A stretch of DNA of 64,000 bases from Palsa-506 sp963707065 (GTDB lineage Bacteria > Actinomycetota > Actinomycetes > Streptosporangiales > Streptosporangiaceae): contig CAVPPJ010000013.1 in assembly GCA_963707065.1 (NCBI GenBank), forward strand, positions 558,001 through 622,000, written 5' to 3'. Shown here in pieces: positions 8,672 through 18,986 of the stretch (position 1 is the stretch's first letter; every line of letters begins with the position of its first letter). Both the position numbers and the translations under genes were made by a program. Under the pieces are notes generated by a model that did not search any database, was not told the origin of the DNA, and saw nothing but the letters and a program-made list of their open reading frames with translations.

Positions 8672-9106
8672 TCAGGTAGGTGCTGACTCGCTGATCTCCA
8701 CAAGCTCGCTGATCTCCACAAGGTGGCCGTCGGGATCTCGCAGGAAGCAGCGGATTTCCCCGCCCCAGTCATATGGCGGGGCGAGGAAGGTCGCGCCCCG
8801 TGCCGTCAGTGCTTCATAGGATGCACGGCAGTCGGCGACCCGGAGTGTCATGGCGTGACTGACCCGATCGGGGTCATCGGGCGGCTGGAATGTGATCCCG
8901 GGCTTGTCGGCCGTCGGGCTCCCCCCGCTCACCAGCAGGAGCCATGTCCCGGCGAACTTGAGCACTACGCTCGTCCCGCCGTACTCCCGGTACAGCTCGG
9001 CGCCAAGGACGTCGATCCAGAAATCACGAGACAGCGGCGGGTCAGCGACCACCAGGATGTGCGTCACCGCGATATTGGTTCCCAGCGGCCCGGACTTCTG
9101 GTCCAT
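8672..9106 (-). CDS. VOC family protein (glyoxalase/bleomycin-resistance fold)
   Basis: 144 residues with two beta-alpha-beta-beta-beta modules: an N-terminal VTHILVVADPPLSRDFWIDVLGAELYREYGG and a C-terminal FLAPPYDWGGEIRCFLRDPDGHLVEI (shown in part). These are the metal-binding and dimer elements of vicinal-oxygen-chelate proteins. Members include dioxygenases, isomerases and drug-binding proteins; the substrate is not predictable here. GGAGG lies 5 nt before the ATG. The C-terminus contains a short duplication (VEISELVEISE), matched by a direct repeat in the DNA near 8693-8722. It is transcribed toward the UBP gene and convergent with it. Confidence 0.8.
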   Translation of the reverse strand: MDQKSGPLGTNIAVTHILVVADPPLSRDFWIDVLGAELYREYGGTSVVLKFAGTWLLLVSGGSPTADKPGITFQPPDDPDRVSHAMTLRVADCRASYEALTARGATFLAPPYDWGGEIRCFLRDPDGHLVEISELVEISESAPT

Positions 9107-9215
9107 CCCGCCCTCCCCATCGAGTTGCCAGACGATCCGTGTCAGCCATGTCCGGCCTGCATAAGATTCACCTGGCGGGGCTCACGCCGCGGTGAGTCGA
9201 TGAGCACGGCGTTCC

Positions 9216-10409
9216 TCAGGCGTCCCTGGTCATCATTCGCCATGCGCCGAGGATCGTCCAGCCCGCCAGCCAGCCGATGACGACGCAGATGGCCTGGGTC
9301 GCCGACTCGGGCAGCAGCACATTGCCGGGTCCCCCGACGCCACCGGTTACCCCCGGCAGCCCGGCTGCCATCGGCAGCCCGGAAGGCTCCAGGCGCGCCA
9401 CGGCCAGCCCGACGACCGCGCGCTGCAGGTCCTGCAGATGGGGAATGGCAACCCCGATCAGGATCGGCATCAGGATTATCTGGAAGACGATTATCAAGAT
9501 TACCGGGCCGGTTCGCTGCCCCATCAGCGAGGCGAGCCCGAGTCCGAGGATGAATCCGACGGCCGCATCGAGTTCGATCCACAGCCCGGCCTCGATCATG
9601 AGGGAGTTCGGCGGGTAACGGAAAATGCGGGTGTAACCGGGGTAGTCCTGGCTGGCCGCCTTGACGGCCAGGGCTTCCAGCCTGGCGGGCGCGGGCCGGC
9701 CAGGGGTGAGCGCTGACTTCGACCAGGTAGTCGGCCCGGGGCACGCGACATTCCCCGGAACAGGCCCGTTGTCGAGGGCGCAGATGACCGGCTCGGCGTG
9801 GTCCCGAGCCCAGTTCTCGAAGCCGGCGCGTGACAGGCCGGGAGGTATGTTCACGTTCGAGTCATCGATGAAGGCCGGTGCGGCGAAGACGCTTACCGCG
9901 CAGACGATCGTGTAGCCGATCGCGATCATCGGCACGACAATCGCCAGTCCGGCGGGGATCCGGGCCAGGTAGAGCGCCAGCCGGGACCGGCCGGTCACCA
10001 CCAGGTGCCGGAACATGCCTTCGGTGAGGTCGCGCGATCCAGCGGTGCAGCCCACCGTGGCCGCCATGATGAAGCCGAAGGTGGGCAAGAAGCCGGCTAC
10101 CAGGATCTTGAAGATCAGGTCATTGCCGGCGGGCTGGTTGGCGTGCGGCGCGAACGCGTGCAGGAGCAGCCGGATGAGCATGAACAACGCCGGGAACCCG
10201 ATGTTCAGCACGATGAGGGCGATCATGAGGCCGCGCCGTTTTCGCAGCTCCATGACTCTGCTGGTGATCATGCCGGCGGTGGGAATCGGGGATCCCCTGC
10301 GGTCGCGCGAGTGACCGCCCGGCGCTCTCTGGTCGGGCGCCATCCGGCCGGGCGCAGCCTGGAGTGCCGGGCCGGGCACGGGCACGCCGCTGGCGGGCGT
10401 GATCGTCAT
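9216..10409 (-). CDS. ABC transporter permease (ABC-2 type)
   Basis: About 397 residues from the ATG at 10409, which overlaps the ATPase stop codon (AATGA). Hydrophobic segments include MIALIVLNIGFPALFMLI, FLPTFGFIMAATVGC, AGLAIVVPMIAIGY, VGFILGLGLASLMG and VILIIVFQIILMPILIG. Between the third and fourth segments is an extracytoplasmic loop of roughly 110 residues with two Cys (VICALDNGP, NVACPGP). The protein probably forms an exporter with the ATPase encoded directly upstream. The pair faces away from a NarL-type two-component system, an arrangement typical of self-regulated efflux or immunity modules. Confidence 0.85.
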   Translation of the reverse strand: MTITPASGVPVPGPALQAAPGRMAPDQRAPGGHSRDRRGSPIPTAGMITSRVMELRKRRGLMIALIVLNIGFPALFMLIRLLLHAFAPHANQPAGNDLIFKILVAGFLPTFGFIMAATVGCTAGSRDLTEGMFRHLVVTGRSRLALYLARIPAGLAIVVPMIAIGYTIVCAVSVFAAPAFIDDSNVNIPPGLSRAGFENWARDHAEPVICALDNGPVPGNVACPGPTTWSKSALTPGRPAPARLEALAVKAASQDYPGYTRIFRYPPNSLMIEAGLWIELDAAVGFILGLGLASLMGQRTGPVILIIVFQIILMPILIGVAIPHLQDLQRAVVGLAVARLEPSGLPMAAGLPGVTGGVGGPGNVLLPESATQAICVVIGWLAGWTILGAWRMMTRDA

Positions 10410-11413
10410 TCCGGGTCCTCCAGCCTGCTTGTGACCTGCAGGAACCACGATTCGAGCGAGGTCTGGACCGGCTGAAGCCGGTAGACGGAGATTCCGCCTG
10501 TGACGAGAACGCGGTTGATTTCGGCGATCACGTCGCGTCCGGTGCCCCCGGGCAGCGTGATCTCCAGGCCCAGCGCTGACGGCACGGGCTCGATGCGGGC
10601 GCCAAAGGTGGCGCCGGCGGCGGTGCCGAGGGTGGTGCCCGCGAGAAGGGCACTAGCCCGTCCGGGTTCGGAGCATTCGACCTGAAGCGCGACCGGCGCA
10701 TCCGCCAGCAACTCGGAGATCGGTCCCTGCCGGATGATGCTGCCGCGATCAACGATGGCGACGGCGTCACATGTCCGTTCGACCTCGTCCAGGAGGTGGG
10801 AGGACAGCACGACCGTGCGGCCCTCGGCCACCAGCGACAGGATCATGTCGCGAATCCCGGCTATCCCGGCGGGGTCAAGTCCGTTCATCGGCTCGTCCAG
10901 AATGAGCAGCTGCGGGTCTCCGAGCAGGCAGGCGGCGACGCCCAGCCGCTGGCGCATGCCCATCGAGTACTTCGAAACCCGGTCGTCGGCGCGGTGCGCC
11001 AAGCCGACTCGCTCCAGGGCCGGCCCGATGCGGTCCCGCGCGGCCGGCTCTCGTGCGGCGGCGATAAGCCGCAGGTTCTGCCTGCCGGTCAGATGGCCGT
11101 GGAACCGGGGCTCGTCGACGATGGCGCCGATACGGGCGAGTGCCGCGTCGCGATGCCGCGGGACCGGGTATCCGAGCAGGGACATCGTGCCTGCATCAGC
11201 TCGCGTCAATCCCAGCAGCACCCGGATGAGGGTGGTCTTGCCGGCGCCGTTCGGGCCGAGGTAGCCGAACGCGGATCCCCGGGGGACCAGGAGCTCGACG
11301 CCGTTCACGGCGGTGTTCGCCCCGAAGCGCTTGGTGAGCCCGTGGGTCTCCACCGCCCAGCGGCCCTGGGCGGCCAGCTTGCCCGGGGCGCCCGGCAGCG
11401 CCGTGGTATTCAT
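10406..11413 (-). CDS. ABC transporter ATP-binding protein
   Basis: About 335 residues from the ATG at 11413 (MNTTALPG). Walker A is GPNGAGKTTL, the signature is YSMGMRQRLG (a common variant in DrrA-like exporters), Walker B is LLILDEP followed by MNGLDPAG, and the switch His is in LSSHLLDE. A C-terminal domain of about 100 residues follows, as in drug-exporter ATPases. It is the first gene of the ATPase-permease pair. The 300-base region upstream separates it from the divergent sensor kinase and should hold both promoters. The exported substrate is unknown. Confidence 0.92.
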   Translation of the reverse strand: MNTTALPGAPGKLAAQGRWAVETHGLTKRFGANTAVNGVELLVPRGSAFGYLGPNGAGKTTLIRVLLGLTRADAGTMSLLGYPVPRHRDAALARIGAIVDEPRFHGHLTGRQNLRLIAAAREPAARDRIGPALERVGLAHRADDRVSKYSMGMRQRLGVAACLLGDPQLLILDEPMNGLDPAGIAGIRDMILSLVAEGRTVVLSSHLLDEVERTCDAVAIVDRGSIIRQGPISELLADAPVALQVECSEPGRASALLAGTTLGTAAGATFGARIEPVPSALGLEITLPGGTGRDVIAEINRVLVTGGISVYRLQPVQTSLESWFLQVTSRLEDPE

Positions 11414-11729
11414 CCGATGCCCCGGCCTGCTACCGCCGCCGCCAGCGGCGGCCTGACGACAAGCCGGCCTGACGACACGCACAGAGCGATGAGGCGGTCA
11501 TGAGATTCTCCAAAGGCGGCGGGGAGTAAGCGGCACGGAGCCTTGGCGTTGCCGGGCTGAGGTGCAAGTGTGCGATACGGGAGGAGGGCATGTCACCGGC
11601 GCGGGGTTGCACATTTGCGAATCCGCCACGCTATAACCCAGGGTCGAGGCGTATCCACCCTGCGTTAGACCAGGCCGTGCAGCCGGGAATTTGGTACCGC
11701 CGCGGCCGGCGCGCCGTAGTGTTCGTCAG

Positions 11730-12926
11730 ATGAGCACAGACGCCGCGGGCAGCCCGGCCCTGGCCGCGCTGCGCCGGGCGCGGGCGCAGCAGGAAGCAGC
11801 CCTCCGGTGGATTCGCCGCCTCGCTCCGCCCCTGTTCGTCGTGGTGGTAGCGGTCACGTTCAGTAGCGGCCGGAGTCCGGGGTTACCAGCTCGCGACGTC
11901 GCTGCCGTTCTCGCGGTGGGCGGGTTCGCGCTTGGCGCACTGGGCGCGCTGACGGCCCGTTACCGGCGCGCGGTAGTCCGCATCGTCTTCGCCGTAGTGC
12001 TAGTGGCCAGTTCGGCACTGCTCATGGAACTGCGACCCGATGGACCGGGCCTGGCCGGGCTCTTGGCGGGCCTCGTGCTGCTCGCCCCGCGGGTGCCAGA
12101 TCGCTTCCCGATCGCATTGTCTATCGTCGGCATCACGTGCCTGGCGGCGGCTGCGGTGGCCGTCAGCCACGATTCGCCGGCCGCGGCGCTGCTCAGCGCC
12201 ATCGCGATTATCGGCTTCCCTGGCATGACGTTGCTGGCAAGACGGCTCGGGCAGGCCAACGACCAGGCCGAACGGCTCCTGATCGAATTGGAGGGCACCC
12301 AGGCGGCGCAGGCGCGGGCGGCTGGACTGGCCGAACGGCAGCGGCTGGCCCGGGAGATGCACGACGTACTCGCCCACTCCCTGTCCGGGCTCATCCTCCA
12401 GCTTGAAGGCGCCCGGATGCTCGCGGCCGGTAACCCCGGCGATCCCCGGCTGCCGGAGGTCATCGAGCGTGCCCACCACCTGGGCAAGTCCGGGCTCGAG
12501 GAAGCCCGCCGGGCGATCGGGATGCTGCGCGACGACGAACTGCCCGGGCCCAGGCGCCTGGCCGGACTCGCCGCGCAGTTCCAGGAGGTCAGTGGCATCC
12601 CGTGCCAGTTCACGGTGTCCGGCCAGGCGTACGAACTCCCGTCAGAGGCTGGGCTCGCGGTGTACCGGGCAGCGCAAGAAGCGCTGACGAACATCACCAA
12701 GCACGCCTGCCCGGAACGGGTCGAGGTGCGCCTCGGTTACGAGCCTCGCGGCACTTGCCTGACGGTCGAGAATTTCGCGATGAACGGGGAACCGCCGCGC
12801 GTGGCCAACGATGGCTCCGGTTACGGCCTGACCGGGATGCGCGAGCGGGCCGAACTGCTCGGCGGCGAACTCACCACGACGATGACACCCGGTGGCTTCC
12901 GGGTGGAGTTGCGGGTGCCGGCGTGA
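11730..12926 (+). CDS. NarL-type sensor histidine kinase
   Basis: About 398 residues. Hydrophobic segments fill the first 170 residues (LFVVVVAVTFSSG, AVLAVGGFALGALGALTA, IVFAVVLVASSALLM, ALLSAIAIIGFPGMTLLA). They are followed by a HisKA_3 dimerisation helix with REMHDVLAHSLSGLI; the phosphorylated residue is His211. The ATPase domain has AAQEALTNITKHA and GSGYGLTGMRERAELLGG. I prefer ATG 11730 over a longer reading because membrane segment 1 then sits at a normal distance. The stop overlaps the next gene (GTGA). It is divergent from the ABC exporter, which it may control. Confidence 0.9.
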   Translation: MSTDAAGSPALAALRRARAQQEAALRWIRRLAPPLFVVVVAVTFSSGRSPGLPARDVAAVLAVGGFALGALGALTARYRRAVVRIVFAVVLVASSALLMELRPDGPGLAGLLAGLVLLAPRVPDRFPIALSIVGITCLAAAAVAVSHDSPAAALLSAIAIIGFPGMTLLARRLGQANDQAERLLIELEGTQAAQARAAGLAERQRLAREMHDVLAHSLSGLILQLEGARMLAAGNPGDPRLPEVIERAHHLGKSGLEEARRAIGMLRDDELPGPRRLAGLAAQFQEVSGIPCQFTVSGQAYELPSEAGLAVYRAAQEALTNITKHACPERVEVRLGYEPRGTCLTVENFAMNGEPPRVANDGSGYGLTGMRERAELLGGELTTTMTPGGFRVELRVPA

Positions 12927-13615
12927 GCCAGCCGATGCGCGTTCTCATCGCTGACGACCAGAGAGTGGTCCGTGAAGGGCTCGCCATGGTGCTCGGCCTC
13001 CTGCCGGACGTCGAAGTCGTGGGCTCCGCCTCTGACGGCGATGAGGCCGTCGCCATGGCCGCTGATCTGCTCCCCGACATTGTCCTGATGGATCTGCGGA
13101 TGCCCCGCTGTGATGGCGTCGAGGCCACCCGCCTGCTGCGTGAGCGCGTGCCAGCGGCCAAGGTCGTCGTGCTCACCACCTACGCGGATGACCGATCCGT
13201 GATAGGCGCCCTGCGGGCTGGCGCACGCGGTTACCTGACCAAAGACGCGAGCGGGGCAGAAATCCGCCACGCCCTCAGGCAAGTCCTCGATAACCACGCC
13301 GTCATCGACCCCGCCGTCCAGCATCACGTGGTCGACGCCATCGCCACCGGATCGGCGGCCCAGGACCGGCGACCGCTTTCCCCCCTTCCCGCGGGTCTCA
13401 CTCCCCGGGAAGCAGAGGTACTGTCACTCATTGCCGCAGGCATGTCGAACAGCGAGATCGCGGAACAACTCGTCGTCAGCGAAGGCACCGTCAAAAGCCA
13501 CATCAACCACCTGCTCGCAAAGATTGACGCACGCGACCGCGCCCAAGCGGTGACCTTCGCCTACCAGCACGGGCTTACCCGCTGCGGGACAGCGCCGGCT
13601 GAGGTTCCCAGGTAG
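12923..13615 (+). CDS. NarL/FixJ-type response regulator
   Basis: 230 residues starting at GTG 12923, overlapping the kinase stop codon. The receiver domain has Asp11-12, phosphoacceptor Asp57 (VLMDLRMP), Thr in VLTTYADD and Lys in YLTKDAS. The C-terminal LuxR-type helix-turn-helix is LTPREAEVLSLIAAGMSN followed by SEIAEQLVVSEGTVKSHI. It is the cognate partner of the kinase immediately upstream. Its likely targets include the divergent ABC exporter promoter; that is inference from layout. Confidence 0.92.
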   Translation: MSQPMRVLIADDQRVVREGLAMVLGLLPDVEVVGSASDGDEAVAMAADLLPDIVLMDLRMPRCDGVEATRLLRERVPAAKVVVLTTYADDRSVIGALRAGARGYLTKDASGAEIRHALRQVLDNHAVIDPAVQHHVVDAIATGSAAQDRRPLSPLPAGLTPREAEVLSLIAAGMSNSEIAEQLVVSEGTVKSHINHLLAKIDARDRAQAVTFAYQHGLTRCGTAPAEVPR

Positions 13616-13865
13616 TTCAGGCCGCCCGGCCACCGTGGCGTCGGCCGCACAGCGTGAGCACGCGCTATAGCCGCCCGCGGTAGTTTCCCCCCGCACCTCC
13701 CTCGGTGCCATGACGAGCGGGGTGTCTCAGCATGGAACAGGAGTACGGAGCCGGACGGGGTACGCTCCGCCCAACGGTGCCGTCCGTTAACAGCCCGCGC
13801 AGCTGGCCGGCGCCGTGGGAGGATCCGCCCGGATTGTGCATGCTGATGTCACCGCGGAGGACTTT

Positions 13866-14852
13866 ATGCCAGCAGGCACCGGCGAGGCCGGCGGCTCAGC
13901 GCCAGTCTCCCCGCCCGGGCCGGCAGTCGCGGTGCTCCGGGTGGAGAACTGGCATCATGACCTGGTCACGCTCATCGACAGCTGGAGCTGGATCCGCACG
14001 CTAAACGACGGGCTGACCGCCGTGCTCGGGCCGTGGCGCGAAAAGCACCAGGGCAACCCCGTCCTGGAGCTGATGCACGGCGGCCGGTGGCTCGGTCACC
14101 CGCTGCATCCGGCGCTCAGCGACCTGCCGATCGGGCTGTGGGCCGGCGCCCTGATCCTTGATGTCACCGACCGCGACCCGGCTCCCGGGCGCAGGCTCGG
14201 CCCTGCGGGCCTGTTCACCGCGGCCGGTATCGCGGCCGCGGTCGCGACCGCGGCCACCGGTGTAGTCGACTGGACCGTCAGCGACGACGAGGATCGCCGG
14301 CTCGGCTTGTTCCACGGGGTGCTCAATACGGCGGCCCTCGGGCTGCAAGGCATGTCGCTGGCGGCCCGGCTGGCCGGTTACCGGCGCCCAGCCCAAGGGC
14401 TGGGCGCAGCCGGCCTGGCCGTCACCGGTGCCGCCGCCTACCTCGGCGGACACCTGGTGTTCGCCAAGGCGGTGATGGTCAGCCGGGTGGCGGGGGCCGA
14501 CGGGCCGCGGCGCTGGGTCCGGGTGATCGAGGAGGCCGACATGCCGGACGACGTGCCCACCGGCGTGCAGGCCGATGGACGGCCGATCCTGCTGTACCGG
14601 CACGACGGAACCCTCCACGCGCTCGACAACCGGTGCAGCCACGCCGCTGGCCTGCTCAGCCGCGGCACTGTCGAGGGCATGACCGTGACCTGCCCGCTGC
14701 ACGGATCGCAGTACTGCCTGGCCGACGGCTCCGTCAGCCGTGGCCCGTCACATCAGCCGCAACCGGTGATACGCACCCGGGTCCGCAACGGCTGGATCGA
14801 GGTGCGTGGTAACCAGCCTGCTCCCCGCCGGCCCGTCAACGGAAGGAAATAG
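13866..14852 (+). CDS. DUF2231-type membrane protein fused to a C-terminal Rieske [2Fe-2S] domain
   Basis: About 328 residues from ATG 13866, which has GGAGG five bases upstream. The N-terminal two thirds carries a DUF2231-like membrane region: HPLHPALSDLPIGLWAGALI, GLFTAAGIAAAVATAATGVVD (in part), and further hydrophobic segments to about residue 200. The C-terminal 110 residues are a Rieske domain with cluster ligands CSH and CPLHGSQY. The fusion puts a [2Fe-2S] centre next to a small membrane domain. The next gene is a second, free Rieske protein 2 nt downstream, so electrons may pass between them. A partner oxygenase is not seen. Confidence 0.8.
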   Translation: MPAGTGEAGGSAPVSPPGPAVAVLRVENWHHDLVTLIDSWSWIRTLNDGLTAVLGPWREKHQGNPVLELMHGGRWLGHPLHPALSDLPIGLWAGALILDVTDRDPAPGRRLGPAGLFTAAGIAAAVATAATGVVDWTVSDDEDRRLGLFHGVLNTAALGLQGMSLAARLAGYRRPAQGLGAAGLAVTGAAAYLGGHLVFAKAVMVSRVAGADGPRRWVRVIEEADMPDDVPTGVQADGRPILLYRHDGTLHALDNRCSHAAGLLSRGTVEGMTVTCPLHGSQYCLADGSVSRGPSHQPQPVIRTRVRNGWIEVRGNQPAPRRPVNGRK

Positions 14853-14854
14853 TC

Positions 14855-15211
14855 ATGGCCTTTGTCATCGTTGCCAACCTCGACGACCTGGAGCCGGGCG
14901 AAACCCTGTTCGTCGAGGAGCTTCGAGAACCGATCTGCCTGGTGCGCCTGGACGACGACGACGTCCGTGCCGTGCACAACACCTGCACTCACCAGCAGCA
15001 GCCCCTGCACGAGGGCACCGTGCAGGACGACGACACCCTGGTCTGCGCGTCGCATAACTCACGATTCGACCTGACCACCGGCGAGTCGGTCGGCATTCCC
15101 GTGGTGCCCACGCTGCCCGTCTACGCCTGCAAGGTCGAGGGTGACGCGATTCTTGTCGACATCGACCAGCAGCTCAACGACGCCCCTATCCCGCACCACC
15201 CGTACCACTGA
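14855..15211 (+). CDS. Rieske (2Fe-2S) ferredoxin-like protein
   Basis: A 118-residue soluble protein comprising one Rieske fold. Cluster ligands are Cys/His in NTCTHQQQPL and CASHNSRFD. The protein resembles dioxygenase Rieske ferredoxins and ends with a His/Pro-rich tail (PIPHHPYH). It starts 2 nt after the stop of the membrane Rieske fusion, with GGAAGGAAA upstream, so the two are co-translated. Role: one-electron carrier. The acceptor or donor could be the flavoprotein at 397-1656, but the distance makes that speculative. Confidence 0.85.
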   Translation: MAFVIVANLDDLEPGETLFVEELREPICLVRLDDDDVRAVHNTCTHQQQPLHEGTVQDDDTLVCASHNSRFDLTTGESVGIPVVPTLPVYACKVEGDAILVDIDQQLNDAPIPHHPYH

Positions 15212-15417
15212 CGATACGGGACAGGCAGCAGCCATCCCAGTCGCTATCACGCGCGGACCGGTTAGCCCACTTGGGCGGCGGAATTGATCACCAGTTGCCG
15301 GTGAGCGCGCGCGGCCCTGGCTAGTTTGTCCCTGCGACGGCCTCTGCTAGCTCCCCGGGTCCGGGACGCTACCCGCCAGTGCGGCGGCGTGCTTGACTGT
15401 GCGTGGGGGTTTGGGCA

Positions 15418-18400
15418 GTGATCGACTATCGGCTTCTCGGCCCGCTCGAGGTCGGCGCCAACGGCCGCGCCGTCGAGATCGGCGGCCTCAGGCAGCGGGC
15501 GCTGCTGGCGATGCTCTTGCTCCGGGCCAATCAGGCCGTTCCCCGCGATGTTCTGGTTGACCAGCTATGGGGCGGCCGTCCTCCGGCGGGTGCGCAGCGC
15601 ACCTTGGAGGTGTATATCTCGCGGCTGCGCAAGACGCTCGAGGAAGCCGCCGGGTGCCAGCTGGTGGTAACCCGGCCAGGCGCGTACCTGCTGCGGGTCG
15701 AGGACGACCAGGTCGACGTGAACCGGTTCGAGCGCCTGGCCGGGGAGGGGCGGCAGGCACTGGCTGCGGACACGCCGGCTGAGGCGGCGGCGGATTTCTG
15801 CCAGGCGCTGTCACTGTGGCACGGCGCAGCGCTGGCCGACCTCAGCTATGAGCCGTTCGCGCAGGCGGAGATAGCGCGGCTGGAGGACCTGCGGGCCGAC
15901 GTCGTCGAGGACCGGATCGAAGCCGAGCTCGCACTCGGCCACCACGCCGACGTTGTCGGCGAGCTCAGGTCGCTGGTTGCCGCGTGCCCGCTGCGTGAGC
16001 GGCCGCAAGAGCAGCTGATGGTGGCTCTGTACCGGTGCGGGCGGCAGCCGGAAGCGCTGGCCGCCTATCAGTCGGCCCGCGGCGCCTTGGTGGAGGAGCT
16101 CGGCATCGAGCCGAGCCCGGCGCTGCAGCGTGTCGAGCGAGCGATCCTCTCGCAGGACGCCTGGCTTGACCCGCCGCCCCGCGCCGCACCGCCCGGTGCG
16201 CGCGCCCGGGCTGATGACGGAGAACGCTCGCTGGCCGGCGGCACCCGCCGCAGGCGGCTGCTGGCCGTGGCCGGAACCACCCTCGCGGTTGCGCTCGCGC
16301 TGCTCGTGACCAACTCGGCCGGGGATGCCGGCAGGCCTGCGCCCGTTGCCGCCGGGCCTAATGCCGTCGGCGTTATCGACGGCAGCCGGAACGTCCTGAG
16401 CGCGGTGGTGAGCGGCACCGGAAGGCCGGGCGGGGTCGCCTACGCGGTGCGCGCCATCTGGATCACCGACAGTTCCGACGATCTTTTGCTGCGGGTCGAC
16501 TCGGCGAAGAAGGTCATCGACCGCATCCCGGTCGGACGTGGGGCCGCCGGAGTGGTGGCCGGGGACGGCGAGATCTGGGTCGCCAACAAGCTCGACGGCA
16601 CCGTCTCCGAGGTCAACCCGGACGCGGGAAAGGTCGTGGCGACGATCCGGGTGGGGAACGGCCCGGACGCTATCGCGTTCGGCTACGGGTCGGTCTGGGT
16701 CGGCAACGTGACCGACAACACGCTGTCCAGGATCGATCCGGCCGGGGGCCGCGTCGTCGCCACCATCGCCCTCGGCAGCGCTCCGGCTGGCCTGGCGGCC
16801 GGAGCACGGGGGATCTGGGTGACCAGCGCGGACACCGGGCGGCTGCTGCTCATTGACCCGGCCCGCAGCCGTGTCTCGCGCGCGTTCCTGATCGGCGGCT
16901 CCCCGGCCGGGGTGGCGGTCGGCGCGGGCAGCGTCTGGGTTGCCGATTCGGGCACTGTGGCGCGAGTCAATCCGGTGACCGGCCGCGTGCAGATGATCAG
17001 GGTCGGTGGCGCCGCGGCCGGCATCGCCTATGCGGACGGCGCCGTATGGGTCGCCGACAGTCTCGGCGGCAGCGTCGCCAGGATCGATCCACGGACAGCA
17101 GCGATAAGGCTCGTGCCGGTTGGCAACGAGCCAACCGATCTCGCGGCAGCGGGGCACAACCTCCTGGCGACGGTGCTCCCGTCGCTGGCAAGCCACCGCG
17201 GCGGCACGCTCATGGTCGTCGCGCAGCTCTCGCCGCACGACCTGTCCGGCGACACGGCAGTCGCGTGGAACACCTACCTGTGGCAGATCCTCGGCATGAC
17301 CAACGATGGGCTGGTCGGCTACCGCCGCGTCGGCGATCCCGCAGGCGGCACACTCGTTCCCGATCTTGCTACCGCCCTGCCGGCGCCCACCGACGGCGGC
17401 AAGACGTACACGTTCCAGCTCCGCAAGGGCATCAGGTACTCCAACGGCGCCCTAGTCAGGCCGGAGGACTTCCGCCGCGCCATCGAGCGGGTCTTCACCA
17501 GCAACCACGGCGCCGGCCCCGCGTCCTACTTCTATTCGGGTCTCGTCGGCGCAAGCAGCTGCGAGCGGATCCCTCAGCACTGCAGCCTCGCCCCGGGGAT
17601 CGTCACCAGCGACCAGGCGAACACCGTGATCTTCCGCCTCACGGCGCCAGACCCGGATTTCCTCGACAAGCTCGCCCTCCCATTCGCCGACGCCGTCCCC
17701 GCCGGAACGCCTGACCATGAGATCAGCCCGGCTCAGCTTCCCGCCACCGGCCCGTACATGACGCAGTCGTTCGCGCCGCGGAAAAGCTGGATCCTGGTCC
17801 GGAACCCGCTGTTTCGCCGGTGGTCGGACCAGGCGCAACCCGGCGGTTACCCCGGCCGGATCGTCGTGCGGCTTGGCGTCGCGCCCGAGGCGGCCGTCAG
17901 CGCAGTCGAGCACGGGCACGCCGACGTGCTTTTGACTCCGCCGCCCGCGAGCAGGATCCACGAGCTTGCCACCCGCTATGCCAGCTTGCTGCACACCGGT
18001 CCCATGGCGGCCACATTTGCGCTGTTCCTGAACACGCGCGTGTGGCCGTTCAGCGTTCTCGCGGCGCGCCGCGCGGTCAGCTACGCCATCGACAGGAACC
18101 GGGTGATCGACCTGGCAGGCGGGCCCCTTGCGGCGCAGCCTGCCTGCCAGATCCTGCCGCCGGCGACGTCCGGCTATCAGCCCTACTGCCCGTACACAAC
18201 CGACTCCAGCCCTGGCGGCGCCTGGACGGCGCCCGACCTAGCACGAGCAGAGCAGCTTGTCCGCGCCTCCGGCACCCGTGGCGCCAAGGTGACGCTGGTG
18301 GCCGGTGGCTTCGGCGCCGCCGGCCCGGCCCGGCCGAGCGGCCGCTACCTCGTCTCGGTACTCCGCAAGCTCGGATACCGGGCATCGCTGCAAGTGATCA

Positions 18401-18796
18401 ACCCGGGAACGTATTACCAGCGGGCAGGCGACTCCCGCGAGCCACACCCAGATCGGCGAGTTCGACTGGTATCAGGATTTCCCCGCGCCGTCAGACTTCA
18501 TCGACCCGCTGTTCGCCTGTCGATCCTTCCTCCCGGACAATCCGGGCAACATTAACGACAGCGAGTTCTGCAATCGGCGGATCGACGCCCAGATATCGCA
18601 TGCTCATGCGCTTGAAGCCCGTGATCCCAGCGTCGCCGGGAACCTCTGGGCGCGGATCGACCGCGAGCTGGTCGACCAGGCGCCGTGGGTTCCGCTGTAC
18701 AACCCACGCGCCCTGGTCGCCCTTTCCGCACGCGTCGGCAACTACCAGTTCGATCCCTACCGGACGCTGCTGATCGACCAGCTCTGGGTCCGTTAG
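15418..18796 (+). CDS. BTAD/SARP-type regulator fused to membrane segment, beta-propeller and family-5 solute-binding domain (frameshift near 18.43 kb)
   Basis: A very large protein of about 1125 residues if one frameshift is repaired. Residues 1-90 are an OmpR-like winged helix (DYRLLGPLEVGANG, RALLAMLLLRAN). Residues 95-245 are a bacterial transcriptional activation domain (ELGIEPSPALQRVE near the end). A membrane helix follows (LLAVAGTTLAVALALLV, about 280). Next come six or so YVTN/NHL-type propeller blades (VWVANKLDGTVSEVNP, VWVGNVTDNTLSRIDP). The C-terminal part is a peptide/nickel ABC substrate-binding domain (TYTFQLRKGIRYSNG). The frame breaks between about 18425 and 18445. The other frame continues with IGEFDWYQDFPAPSDF and ends at 18796 with LLIDQLWVR. 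GTG 15418 has GGGGG 8 nt upstream; a GTG at 15403 is the alternative. Confidence 0.82.
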
Positions 18797-18986
18797 CAGG
18801 GAATATTCACGATCCAGCCGAAACGAGCCCGCTGCCAGCTCCTCGAGACCGGCCATCATCGCCTGAGCCCGACCCGTGCGCGTCCGGTAGGGCGATGTGA
18901 GCTTTTTGTAGGGTCGCCGCGCGAGGATTCGGCGACAGCACCATAGCGGGCTGGGCCCTGCCAGTCACCAAGGCTAGGAGCAAGGC

